A DNA stretch of 64,000 nt from Phragmites australis (Eukaryota; Streptophyta; Magnoliopsida; Poales; Poaceae): positions 3,363,501 to 3,427,500 of the forward strand of contig NC_084939.1 of the NCBI RefSeq assembly GCF_958298935.1, given 5' to 3'. Below, piece by piece: positions 14,906 to 26,119 of this stretch. The first letter of the stretch is position 1, and each line of letters begins with the position of its first letter. The position numbers and the translations under genes are program-made. The notes below the pieces were generated by a model. That model was not told where the DNA came from and searched no databases. It was given only the letters and a program-made list of their open reading frames with translations.

Positions 14906-15880
14906 CACACCCTATAAAGATCATCTGTCGGCTGATGGATTGAGCCGGTATTGATGCACCCATATCTCATCACTGCCGGCTTAATCTACTGTTCGACAGT
15001 GATATCTCTACATCACTATTAGTGGATTATATGAGCCGGCAGTGATATCCACCTTTCCCCCACCTTCTACCTTGAGCTAACAGAGTTATTTTAGTACTCT
15101 CTCTCACACAAAATCTCCTATGGCAACAACCGTTTCATCCCTTCTTCTGCATTGATTCTCCCACCACTCAAGCTCAATTTTAGTCAAGGAGGTCTAGATG
15201 AGTTTTCTCTAGCTATCCAAACAAAATCCCTTCTTTACTCTCCATTTTCTCATTTGCATTTCTTCTTTTTTTTTAAGGATAAGTGAACTTTGTATTTTTA
15301 CTCAACAGCAAGTAAGCTTCTAGCCGGAGCATCTTGAGCTTAAGTAAGTTGGAATCCCCAAAGTTAATCCTATATTTAGCATTTTAACTCAAAATGTTAC
15401 TAAAAAATTAAAGTTGATCTTATCCTTATAGAGACCTAGGCAAATCTTCAAAGTTGATCCTAATGAACCATAGGAATAAATTTAGAAGTCTACAATATAG
15501 AAACTTTAGATATGAGCATATTTATTTTTGATTTTTAATGAATTAGAAAAATTAGCCATGATATTTAGGTATGTAGCAAGATCCAATTGTATTTTTATAT
15601 TTTATTTAATTAGCAATCTCTAATATGGAAACTTTAAGTATGAGCGTATTTATTTTTCATTTTGCTTTAATGAGTCATATATAAGGGTTAAATAATAAAG
15701 AAAATTTCTAGGGATAGCACCAACAAATACTCATCGGAAGCGGACGCGAAAGCATACAAAATGTGGCTCTTCCAACCCGGGCCAATTGCCGGTAGGAGAT
15801 GGCGAGATAATTTTTTGTTGGTGATCGCAAAATCTTCTAGATATTTTGAATTTGGATTTAAAATAATGATATAATTGTAG

Positions 15881-16309
15881 ATGAACAGAAGATGGATGTA
15901 CGATGCGAGCCGTGTGAGCGCAGAGTACAAGAACGATGTGGAGGGTTTCCTGATAGCAGCCGCGGCGCACAAGTCAAATACACAGTCTCAATACATGTGT
16001 TGTCTATGCGTTGATTACGAGAACAAGAAGCAGTTCTCCACCACCCAGCAGATACATTTTCACTTGATACCAAGGGGCTTTATGTCTGGATATACCCGTT
16101 GGACTGAGCACGGTGAAGCTGAGATCATACAAGAAGGGTAATACATTGGAAGAGAAGACGAAGACATGTGCACCGATATAACGGTCGACGAATACATCGA
16201 TATGTCACCTACCGGAGATACGTTGGCCGATGATGATCTAGAGGAGGTGTTGGCCGATGATGATCTAGAGGAGGTGTTGGCCGATGCCGACGTCGATGAT
16301 TTGGAGTAG
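15881..16309 (+). pseudogene. CACTA transposase-associated domain exon
   Basis: The frame starts MNRRWMYDASRVSAEYKND and continues VEGFLIAAAAHK, then CLCVDYENKK, IHFHLIPRGFMSGYTRWTEHGE. This is the N-terminal transposase-associated domain found in TNP2-type CACTA proteins, including the CX2C pair that precedes the conserved HL motif. One in-frame TAA (16139-16141) breaks it; the same frame then runs to a TAG at 16307 through an acidic tail containing a duplicated 27-bp unit (LADDDLEEV twice). The catalytic transposase domain is not present downstream. Confidence 0.75.
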
Positions 16310-16584
16310 ATGTTGCGCAATGGGGAGGGAAACTTCACCAATAAAAGAGAGTTTCAAAAGTAACTTTTTGTGATCATAATGAAGGGTGAATCTCCCTATG
16401 TACGTCGTGATCATAATGAAGGGCGAATCGTTAAGACAAAGTAGCTAAATTGTATTAATTACTATGTATGAATTTGTTTTAGATGCAATTATACATCACC
16501 TTTGTTATGGAAGCTTCAATTTCTCAGCATGCACGTGCAAAACTAAAACAAAATTTTTGCACCTCGCTGTACCAACAGTGAAAA

Positions 16585-16706
16585 GGGTTTCACTACCGGT
16601 GGATATATTGGGTCGGCAGTGAAACTATTTTCACTATCGGTGGATTTATTAAGCCGGCAGTGAAAGTAGTTTCACTGCCGGTCGTTCTATTGAGTCGACA
16701 GTGAAT
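16585..16706. repeat. First block of phased subterminal hairpins
   Basis: Three consecutive units of about 37 bp each read CACTRYCGG, then about 13-17 bp containing TATTGRGYC or TATTAAGCC, then GGCAGTGAA. Each can fold back on itself. The block is followed about 330 bp later by a second copy. Confidence 0.75.
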
Positions 16707-16914
16707 GTACTCTTTCAAATTTAAATAAATATGTATTAGGATTTTAGGTCAATAGAATGTTAATAAATATAGATAGCACAAACTCAATCGAAAACTCTTG
16801 AGTATCCCAGCGGTTTGTTCGTTCTTACTTAGTGCAGGTCGTGGGTTCGATTCTCTGGGCGCGCATGCGAAATTAAAACAAATTTTTTGCACCCCGTGGT
16901 ACCAACAGTGGAAG

Positions 16915-17072
16915 GGGTTTCACTGCAGGTGAACATATTGGACTGGTAGTGAAACTTTGATTGCCGGTGGATTTATTGGGCTGGCAGTGAAAGTAGTTTA
17001 ATTGCCGATCGTCCTATTGAGTCGGCAGTGAATGTACTCTTTCACTACCGGTGCTCATATTGAGGCAGTGAA
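16915..17072. repeat. Second block of phased subterminal hairpins
   Basis: This repeats the first block with substitutions: four CACT...CAGTG inverted pairs at about 37-40 bp spacing. The preceding context (ACCAACAGTG, GGGTTTCACT) is also repeated, so a unit of about 330 bp was duplicated in tandem. Confidence 0.75.
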
Positions 17073-18494
17073 AGCCCTCCACAACACCGCCGTTCCCGGA
17101 GCCCCGTCATCCCTGTCCCAGAGGCCGATGTCCCTTAAGCCCCGTCATCCCCGTCTCAAAGGCTGCCATCCTCTTCCCCGGAGCCCCGCCGTCCCCGTCC
17201 CGGAGGCCGCCATCTCCGTCCCCGACGCCGCCATCCCCCGTCCCGCTCTTGCCGCTGTCGTCTGTGCCCACCCGCCTCACCGACCAATAGAGCAAAGGTA
17301 AATTTAATCATCACCTCCCTCCCTACTCTGTTAATCTAGTCAGCAGGTTACATATGCTTTATGCTCTATGATGAAAGAATGCACTAAGACTGGGCTTGAT
17401 TTCTAAGTACACTAGCATAGACCTGGATGTTACTTGTTGTATGTTCGGTTATATACCTATACACTAAGAAATTCATGTTGGTTTGGCTATCCAGTGCAAT
17501 ACATGTTAAATTGATCCCTGGATGTGTGCTGCTATGAGTTCAAAGTTTGTCTAATATACTTGATACTTGGTAAATTGTTATGTTAGCTTCTCTGAGCAGT
17601 CATTTTGCAAACTGATATTCAGTTCTCCTACCTCAGCCCTTTCTTATTTGTTATGTTCATAGTGTGCACTTTGTTGGCATAGCAGCCATGTCCATGATGA
17701 TGTCTTAAATTTTGAAGAACTAGATCAAATTCTATTTGCTAGCTGAAATCTCAGAAACATTGTCCTGTCTATGATGTATTCACTAGAACAAATTAGGGAG
17801 CAGAACTTTAACAGTTTTGGGGCCAATTGTTACTCAATATCTGAGAGCACTTTTACACAAATTATGTTCCTGTTGTTCATTACTTTCTGTATACATGATG
17901 AGAGATACTGTCCTTATGGCTTGTTGTCTTTTTATCTCAAGATCATGTGTAGTGAATACTCTTTAATATTCTCTTGTATTTTGATATGTGGTATAATACC
18001 CATGCTTTTGAAATACTAGTTGGTTTGGCTATCCAGTGCAATACTAGTTTAGAGAGTATTAGTGTGGTTTGTAGTATATCATTTTTGCATATTCTCCAAA
18101 ATTTAGGACTGCAGAGTAGAACGGGGAGGAGGATGAGAGGCTGGCCCGTCAGTTGTGTGCTGTGGAGGAGCAAGAAGCATCCTCCTGTAAGCGTACCCAG
18201 GAGGAGGAGGACAAGAGGGTGGCCCGTCAGTGCGCTGCGAAGGAGGTCGAATGCTCAAACCATACTAGCGTTCAGGAGTCGGACTTTGATGTCTTTGACA
18301 CGCCGGCAAGCCTAGAGCTTAGGCGACGCTGCGATCGATCAGGTGTGGCCGGGTCCTCTACTCCACCACCATCCCCCCCTGGCGTCCCCGCACGTACATA
18401 CGCCATCAGCCGTCCGCGTGGAGACGCGGTCTTCATCGTGGGAGAGGTAGAGGGATACTGTATTGGCTCAACTCGATTGACTTTTCGAGGGTGA
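17032..18494 (+). other. Possible two-exon transcription unit, weak
   Basis: A proline-rich open frame (17032-17300) ends at a donor-like AAAG|GTAAAT. A second open frame (18120-18494) encodes a duplicated segment, EEDERLARQ and EEEDKRVARQ, then a proline-rich tail. The best acceptor (TTTAG|G at 18106) keeps the frame but meets a TAG after three codons. I do not recognise either protein. It may be a captured or decayed gene. Confidence 0.25.
17477..18044. repeat. 26-bp direct repeat
   Basis: The sequence GTTGGTTTGGCTATCCAGTG plus CAATAC occurs at 17479-17504 and again at 18019-18044, 540 bp apart, without any base change. It lies inside the presumed intron of the weak transcription unit. Confidence 0.85.
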
Positions 18495-18599
18495 CCTATG
18501 AGAATTATTATGTATATATGTGTAACATGAATTACTATGTATTAATGAATGTGCCTTTATTATTGATTTACATTACATATATCTCATTGTATGCATGTA

Positions 18600-18705
18600 T
18601 TGAGTGGGAGAGAGACGGAGAGATCGAGGAGAGAGAGGGAGGACAGAGAGCGAGGATCAGGCCGGAGGACAGAGAGGGAGGACCAGGCCGAAGAACACCG
18701 TGACA
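18600..18705. repeat. Purine-rich GAGAG tract with a short tandem duplication
   Basis: The run is GA-rich; a segment GGAGGACAGAGAG...GAGGAYCAGGCCG is present twice (about 18638-18668 and 18665-18695). No gene is recognised. Confidence 0.5.
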
Positions 18706-19500
18706 CCGTGGCATTTATACAACCCACACGCTCGGCGGCTTGGTGCCAGCCGCCAGGGACTGTTTGGTGCCTCGGCGGGAGCTGGGTGCTGGTCCACGCG
18801 ACCCCGCCCACAGGCCATGATGTCACGGTGTGTCAGTGTTCACAGGCAGTCGGGTGCCAGCCAAGACGGCGGACGAGGGCGGGCCGACGTCCAACGACTG
18901 TGGGCGATTCGATCTAGATCCAGGAGTTGCCGCGTTAAATCAATTCGACGAGGGTGGGTCGGCCCCTCGGCTCGGTAGGTGCGTGGCGGCGGCGGAGATG
19001 CAGTGCTGGCCTGCTAGGCTAGGCAGCTGGGGGGCACGCAGATGCAGGCTAGCGTGTGGTGCGGGCACTGGGGCAGCTGGGCACAACGACAGGCTGTGCG
19101 AGAGCTGGGCGCTTAACTGCTCGTGCTCGATGGGCACAAGCTGCACCCGTGCGGGCTGGGCTTTACCCAAAATTTGATCGGTACAAGTCACGAATTTTCT
19201 CATAGCCTACATAGATGTATAGAGACGGACCAGGGTGGAGCCCGAGCAGCTGCCTAGGCTCGCCAGGCCTTGGGTCCGCCCCTGAACTGAAGCTCAGGAC
19301 AGTTAGGCCCAGCAAAAGTAAAACTTTGAAAATCGAAATTTTTTAATCAAAATGTATATGATTTACTGGTATTTTCATAATTCCCTCATGTTTTCTAAAA
19401 TCCCATTATTCTGTTGAATATCCTGCAAAGAGAAAATCGTTTAAAAATTTCCACGCTTCTTTTGGACTGAATCTCTTAATTAACTCCTCAACCTACCTCT
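18706..19500. other. GC-rich DNA, no gene recognised
   Basis: Several overlapping open frames occur on both strands because the stretch is GC-rich. None has a family signature. Confidence 0.35.
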
Positions 19501-21202
19501 CACTACCGGAGACGGCTTCTTTGCCGAGTGTCCCATACTTTGCCGTGTGCTTTTTATCGGGCACTCGGCAAAGAGGCTCTTTGCCGAGTGCCAGAGAGAA
19601 AGCACTCGGCAAACATCTGGCACTCGGCAAAGCGCCTATTTGCCGAGTGCTACAGAGAAAGAACTCGACAAAGAGGAAATTTGCCGAGTGCCAGAGATAA
19701 AGAACTCGGCAAACATCTGGCACTCGGCAAAGAGGCTCCTTTCCCGAGTGTCATTTTTTGACACTCGGCAAACCCTACCTATTTGCCGAGTGCCAGAGAG
19801 AAAGAACTCGGCAAACACGTGGCACTCGGCAAAGAGGCTTCTTTCCCGAGTGTCATTTTTTGACACTCGGCAAACCCTAATTTTTTTTTCACTTTTGACC
19901 TCCAAACTTTTTCTGCAGTCCTCATACAATACCTGGTACTCCATGTTCCAATGTGGCACATTTCTCGGACTTTTTCTATATTTCTTTAATTTATTTCAAT
20001 TAATTGAATTTTCTTGGATAATTCAAATTATAACTGCTAGTCATTCGAATAATGAAAAAAATGAATGGAAAAATGATATTCATGTTATTTAGTATAATGT
20101 GAGGCTGTATCCAGGAACAGACCACAAATTTCGAACATCTTGTTCACGAAACATGACCACGAACTTGCGGTCGAGTTATTTTTAAATTGTATAAAAAGCA
20201 AACGAAGTCCGAAAATCATGAAACTTGTCAAGATGTCATGATATCATATGTGGAGGCTGTGATAAAAATTTGAGAAGGTTTTGCACAAGTTGTCACGTAC
20301 GATGCTTGCAAACCGAATAATCTCCGAAGAAACCTGGGTAAACTTCTTCGGTTTGCAACAGATTACGGGTGTAGCTCCGCCACCTTCGCTATTCGCTTCA
20401 CCTCCACCTCCTCACTATTCTACTCCTGTGAGTATAAATGTTTTAGTTTGTATGTTCATGCTTACGGTCAAACCTAGTGGAGTATGAAAGTTTTATTCAT
20501 GTATGGTATATATTTATCTTGTCTCACACATGCAATCTCTTCTCCTTTGTGCAGAATCAATCGGCGGCATCGAACGATCCTCATGCTTCAGCGAATCCTT
20601 CACCAAATCAGTTTCATTGACCATCTTGGTGATGATACTTATGGTTGTTAATGGTACTTCTATTTGCAATTGTGGTTGTAGATGATGGAGCACTTGGCTT
20701 ACTTGTGAACTTATTTGTGATATATTGTGAGACATGTGATGTTTGTGATATATATGTGTTGTTGGTGATATATATGTGCTGTTGATGATATATATGTGAT
20801 GTTGGTGATGTTTGTTATATATATATATCTGTTTGTTTGGATGGGATGTAAAAAACAAATAAAAAAGGCTGTTTTCAGTCACTTTGCCGAGTGCAATGGC
20901 CATGACACTCGGCAAAGTGACAATATGCTTTGCCGAGAGCCACGGTCCAGGCACTCGGCAAAGATGGCCTGTTTGCCGAGTGTCCTCCAGGTGGCACTCG
21001 GCACAGACGCCACCTTTGCCGAGTGTCAGCTTAGCACTCGGCAAAGCCTTTGCCGAGTGCCCGATAAAGTGCACTCGGCAAAGAGGTCTTTGCCGACAAA
21101 TTTTTTACCGAGCGCCCTTTGCCGAGTGTAGCACTCGGCAAAACCTTTGCCGAGTGTATATCGTCCTTTGCCGAGTGCCTGAGGCAGCTGTCTCCGGTAG
21201 TG
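19501..21202 (+). mobile_element. Complete non-autonomous CACTA element, 1702 bp
   Basis: It begins CACTACCGGAGACGGC and ends in the reverse complement of CACTACCGGAGACAGC. A perfect 3-bp target duplication TCT lies at 19498-19500 and 21203-21205. Both subterminal regions (19501-19880 and 20880-21190) are packed with TTTGCCGAGTG in both orientations. Inside is the tail of a host-element gene: a proline-rich exon end (APPPSLFASPPPP) before a GTGAGT donor at about 20430, and a last exon after an AG at about 20554. No transposase domain remains, so it depends on an autonomous partner. Confidence 0.92.
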
Positions 21203-21758
21203 TCTCTTTCTTTCATGGTCCAAGTTGATCCATCATAGCCTCATCACTCTTACGCCTCTCTTCACACAAAACGTATACAAAATCCGTCACTAATCGCGTG
21301 CCCCTCTCGTCATCACTTACGTGTGGATCCGGTCCCCCACCTATCATCAGCCGAAAACGTGCGCGCGTCCGTGCTCCTCATGCCGCGCACTGTAGCCCCT
21401 AGTCGTCTCTTCGCGGCACGAGGTCGCCCACGTCCCTCCGCCCGTCCATGTAACAGTACCCCACGCCGAGCGGTGTCCTCGCCGCGCGGGTCGCGTTCGT
21501 CCTCGCCCTCGCCGCTGCGGGGTCTGTCCCCGTCCGCCCTCGCCCAGTTTTGTTTCTCCGTCGTAGTCACGCCGTGTATTCTTGGTAGTTGGCACAGAGC
21601 CGTCGTGGATTCGTTGGCAGTTAGCAATCTCTACCCACGTGCCCTTGTACCATCACTGGTAGTGGTGGCGTCAGTGACGTGTCGGCGTGTCTGTGGCGGC
21701 CCTCGCCGCCGCGGCGACCCAACGTGAGACGGAGAGCGAGCGCCGGCTATCGACTCCT

Positions 21759-21765
21759 TATAAAT
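21759..21765 (+). promoter_or_regulatory. TATA box of the CYP51 gene
   Basis: TATAAAT lies in a GC-rich promoter about 550 bp upstream of the ATG, before a leader that contains an intron. The broken paralogue has lost this motif at the matching place. Confidence 0.6.
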
Positions 21766-21789
21766 GTAACGCGTTGGCGCCACCTTTTC

Positions 21790-22309
21790 TGCATCCCTTC
21801 GCTGCCCCAGTTCCTTTCTCGTCTCCTCCTCGGGCCCCGGACCCCGGAGCGAGCGCAGAGATTGATCGGAGCTGCTGCCGTCCCCGTCGCCGGTTGTGAC
21901 CCGACTCCTTCCCGTTCTGCCTCACGTAAGTTAAGGTGAGGCTCTCTTGGATTCCTCACGCCGGAGCCATCTCCAATAATCTGCCCCAGATCATCTGGGC
22001 GCGGCACTAGTTTTCTTTCTTCCTCCAACCCAGCGGCGCCGTGACATGCTGAGCACGGTGGAGAGATCACTGTGTTTCCCAGTCGCAAAAACAATGGGAG
22101 AGACACCACCTGATATATAGAAAATCAAGTTCTTGTACTTTAAACCATTCCCATGTTGCTTTTGCTTTGGCTATGTAAAGCCATGCATATATTTACCTTC
22201 AAAGGGTTTAATTTAACTTCCGACTGATCTTGATCATCTCCATGTTCTTGCAGCACTATTAATTCTTACTACCAAGCCGCTTGGCTTTATCACTGCTGAT
22301 TATAACAGC
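21790..22309 (+). other. 5' UTR of CYP51 with a leader intron
   Basis: A donor CAC|GTAAGT at about 21926 and an acceptor TTGCAG at 22253 define a leader intron of about 327 bp. The second leader exon (22254-22309) ends at the ATG. The broken copy at 46090-46374 keeps the same layout (GGTGAGCT to TTGCAG), which supports the model. Confidence 0.6.
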
Positions 22310-25300
22310 ATGGATATGGCAAATGGTGCGGTGTGGTTCTGCATAGCTCTTGTTTTCGTCACTGCAGTAATCACCAAGGTTGCAAGAGGAAGAACAATGG
22401 ATGGTCCGGCATGCAATATGCCGCCTCCTCCTCCTGTGGTGACTGGCATTTCTATCATTGGACTTTTACATACGCTTGTTGCAAAGGGTTTCCAAACAAT
22501 GATCCACGAGCAATACACAAAATTAGGGAGTGCGTTCACAATAAGTTTATTTGGGCTAAAAACAACATTCCTGATTGGACCAGAGGTCTCAGCTCATTTT
22601 TATCAAGGACTAGATTCCGAGATTAGTCATGGTAATATCCTTGAGTTCACTGTGCCCATGCTTGGCAAAGAGGTTGGCTATGGCGTAGATATCACCACCC
22701 GAACTGAGCAGAATCGCTTCTATATTGATGCGCTGAAACCATCAAAGTTGAGGTGCCATGTTGGTCCCATGATTCAAGAAGTGGAGGTAAGTAACAAAAC
22801 ATGTCTATTTTGATTCCTCATACATGTCTTGCCAGAAAATGCAATTAACAAGATATTATAGATCAAGATATCCAACTTTTAATGAGAGGAACAACAAATA
22901 GCCGAGAATAATTTTGTTGGCAAAACGACCATCAAATTAAAACAAGGTTAGGCGTCATCTGAACTAGTTTTGGAGTTTTGTTGTGTAAAATATCCAGTTT
23001 CTTTCCATTGTCTAAAAATAATCCAATGTCATTGGCAAACACTACTAAAAAATTATTTTTGGGACACTCAAGGTATCTTTCCACATGTGGCTCATAGGAC
23101 AAACCGTCTAAACAAGCTCCTGCGGTTTCGGGCCATCTGTGAAAATAAATTTCCACATGCGGCTGCTTACGACAACCACCTCTGGAAATGCAATGATTAC
23201 CATAGGCGGTTTCTTATGTGAACCACGTCAAAAAATGAAATAATTACTATAGGCGATTCCTTATATGAACTGTCTCTGATAATGGATGACAGGTTATCTT
23301 AAAAAATAATAACATTTTCATACAAAGTAGCATGAGAACAAATTTTATATGAAAATTGTAGCTGTTGACAAGATCTACAACTTTGTAGTTAAAAACATTT
23401 CATTTGAGGTCATTTAAATGTTCAAATAATCGTTTAAAGTTTTGGACAGGAGAGATCAAAAGGATTACATATGCTATTAGTATCACCAATACTTCTGTGG
23501 TGGGATGGCAAGAATGTATCACGCGAGCTGAGAGTTCCCGCGTTCGAGTGCCACGAACCACATGTGCGTGTATTTCGCGCGAAAAATAGTGTAACTTGCG
23601 ACGGTGCGGCCGTAGGGGGTGCCTGGTCGAGCGAAAATAAAATCGGGTTTTTTGGGCCAAAAACATCAATTCGAGATCCGATTACTAAAGGTGGTCCTCT
23701 TAAGGAATCGCTTGTGGAAGCCTATTTCTACTGGCGGTTCCTTAAGTGAACCATCTTAGGAAACATATTACTACAGATAGTAACTTAAATGAACTACCTA
23801 TGGTAATAGATTTTATAGACGATCTCTTTTGTTCCTGTGGAAATCGTCCATTTCAATAGGCCTTCGACTAAAGACGCATGGTTAAACGCCTATAAAAATA
23901 TGTTACCACCCACCTCTACAAATTATTTCTCTAGTTGTGAAGGATGAAAGTCATACTTTCATAATAGTTAACAGGAACAGTATGCCATCTTTTATCTGGA
24001 ATAAATTGACTCTAGAAAAGGTTTAAGATAACTGGTGGAAAGGATATTATATCATTAGTTAACTACTTAATACTTATCATCAATAAGACCTTCGATTGTT
24101 TGCTGCATGAGCATTTTAGTTACTTACAAATGCTAGTCTTAAAGATCTCCTGTGTAACTGTCTAGTTGTACTATGTATGCTAAACTAGAGTTGGACGGTA
24201 TAATGTGAGATTACTGATGTCTGTACTGTTGTCCAAAAGTGTGTGCACGGCCTACCATCGGGAGCTATTGTAGTTTCGTATCACTTCTTTTCATAATTTT
24301 GTTAGTCCATCTGGTCACAAAGACATGACTTTCTGGACGAGGTTCCGCTGTCCAACTTTTAGAAGTTTGACTAATGATAGCTTTTAAATATTTGGTTTGA
24401 AAATATGAAAATTATAAGTGTAGATTTATTTTGAAAAATAATTTCATAATATCACAAATCTATTGGGTCGTATAAATACTCCATTTAGTCATAAATACAT
24501 ATCATTTTGGATAAGATACGATCTTAAATGCATAACTTTGACCACTATTTTTCATTAGAATATATTTATCAAATCAATTGAATTTGTGATATTCTAAAAA
24601 TATTTTTTAAGATAAGTTTACATATATGATTTTGAAAGCTATTGTTAGTCAAAGTTTTAAGAGTTTGATAAAAAAAAATCAAAACTACTTGCATTTATAA
24701 CCCGAGGGAGTATATTATAATAAAAAAATACTCCATCAGATCATAAATATATGTCGTTTTGAATAAGACATGGTCTCCCATAAATAGTTTGACCACTATT
24801 TTCTATTAGAATATATTTATAAAATTCATTAAATTTATGATATTGTGAAAATATTTTTCAAGATAAATCTATATATATGATTTTAAGATTTTCAAACTAA
24901 ATATTTTAAAAACTATTGTTAGTCAAAATTTTAAAATTTTAATCGATTTTTTTTAAAATGATATGTATTTATGATCGGAGAAGTAGTGACCAAAGCTACA
25001 TATTAGAGACAGTGCCGTTGTCCAAAAAGTCAAGTATTTGTGATTGGATAGAGTACATGTTTAGTGCTCCATGTACGAGTCACTTATCTGAAGCGGAATC
25101 ATGCATTTTCTACACAGAATTACTTTGTAGAATGGGGACAGCAAGGTACTGTTGATCTAAAACAAGAGTTCGAGCAGTTACTCATGCTGATCTCAGGCCG
25201 ATGCTTACTCGGGAAAGAGGTTCAGGGGAAGATGTTCAACGAGTTCTTCTCTACGTTCCGTGAACTCACTGATAACAGCTTGGGACTGATCACCATGTTG

Positions 25301-26119
25301 TTTCCGTATGCCCCGATTCCGATGACCCGACGGCGCGATAGGGCGCGTGCTAGGCTCTCAAAAATGTTCACTTCGATCGTGAGATCACGCAAGAGCTCCA
25401 ACCGAGTTGAGGAGGATGTGTTGCAGAACCTGATAGACTCCAGATACAAAGACGGCCGCCCCACGACCGATGCTGAGGTGACCGGGCTAATGATCGCCGT
25501 GCTCTTTGCCGGGAAGCACTCAAGCTCCACCACCAGTACGTGGACTGGAGCTCGCCTCCTAAGCCACTCACAATGCTTGAAGGCTGCCGTCAAGGAGCAG
25601 CAGCAAATTGTCAGTAAATATGGGGACCACATAGACTACAATACCCTGCTGGAGATGACCTTCCTACACTGCTGCATCAAGGAGGCGCTGCGGATGCACC
25701 CTCCTGCACCAACATTTCTTCGCAAGGTGCACAAGAACTTCACCATACGGACCAGAGAAGGCCACGAGTACGAAATCCCGAGAGGGCATACCATAGCAAG
25801 CCCTTTGGTATTCAACAACAACATTCCTTACATTTACAAGGATCCTGATGTGTATGACCCAGACCGGTTTGGTCCTGGAAGGGAGGAAGACAAAGTTGGC
25901 GGCAAGTTCTCTTACACTGCGTTCAGTGGTGGAAGGCATGCTTGCCCCGGCGAAGCTTATGCTTATATGCAAGTTAAGGTGATATGGAGCCATTTACTAA
26001 GGAACTTTGAGCTCAAGTTGGTGTCTTCGTTTCCCGAGACTGACTGGGGGAAGGTTGCCCTGGACCCTAAAGGGAAAGTAATGGTGAGTTACAAAAGACG
26101 GACGCTACCTGGCACCTAG
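22310..26119 (+). CDS. CYP51H: CYP51H-like cytochrome P450 (sterol 14-demethylase family)
   Basis: Exon 1 is 22310-22786 and exon 2 is 25118-26119, phase 0, with borders GAG|GTAAGT and TACACAG|AAT; the product is 492 residues. A hydrophobic anchor spans residues 7-24, followed by a PPPPP hinge. The I-helix has AGKHSSS (290-296), with the His typical of CYP51. The K-helix is EALR (348-351), and the heme loop is FSGGRHACPGE with Cys435 as ligand. CYP51G enzymes demethylate obtusifoliol in sterol synthesis at the ER. Here the B-C region reads FTVPMLGKEVGYGVD, unlike the FNVPTFGPGVVFDVD type of CYP51G. It resembles the CYP51H subfamily, whose oat member Sad2 oxidises beta-amyrin in avenacin synthesis. 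The substrate here is not known. No stop or frameshift is seen, so the gene looks functional. The 2.3-kb intron holds several transposons. Confidence 0.9.
23040..23939. mobile_element. CACTA-like element in the CYP51 intron
   Basis: It begins CACTACTAAAAAATTATTTT and ends in the reverse complement of CACAACTAGAGAAATAATT, so the terminal repeats are imperfect. Flanking triplets are AAA and AAG, a possible target duplication with one change. Subterminal motifs alternate GGCGGTTCCTTA and GAACCGTC-like words. Its interior matches, in reverse orientation, the cluster at 39480-40480. No transposase is encoded. Confidence 0.65.
24477..24712. mobile_element. Stowaway-like MITE
   Basis: It starts TACTCCATTTAGTCATAAAT and ends with CGAGGGAGTA, the usual Tc1/mariner-type MITE ends with TA duplications. 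It is AT-rich and 236 bp long, and lies in the CYP51 intron. Confidence 0.65.
24729..24985. mobile_element. Second Stowaway-like MITE, same family
   Basis: It starts TACTCCATCAGATCATAAAT and ends GGAGAAGTA. The interior (TTTGACCACTATTTT, ATTAGAATATATTTAT) is shared with the MITE 17 bp upstream, so the two form a tandem pair. Confidence 0.65.

Larger units (their letters stand above)
14906..17076 (+). mobile_element. Decayed CACTA (En/Spm-like) element
   Basis: Both ends consist of short inverted pairs of the type CACTGCCGGY...RCCGGCAGTG, typical of CACTA subterminal regions. Between them is an exon with a CACTA transposase-associated domain. The main transposase is missing, so this is a deletion derivative. 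I could not find matching terminal repeats or a 3-bp target duplication, so the ends are approximate. Confidence 0.6.

Noticed and set aside
16795..16865. Possible tRNA or SINE because of a GGTTCGATTC box
   Set aside because: No acceptor or anticodon stem can be drawn; the same word is common in CACTA-type repeats.
16585..17072. Regular repeats as a possible CRISPR array
   Set aside because: This is a plant nuclear genome, the units are inverted pairs without unique spacers, and they are typical CACTA subterminal repeats.
19536..20092. 181-codon open frame with repeated arginine-rich units
   Set aside because: It reads through TTTGCCGAGTG subterminal repeats of the CACTA element.
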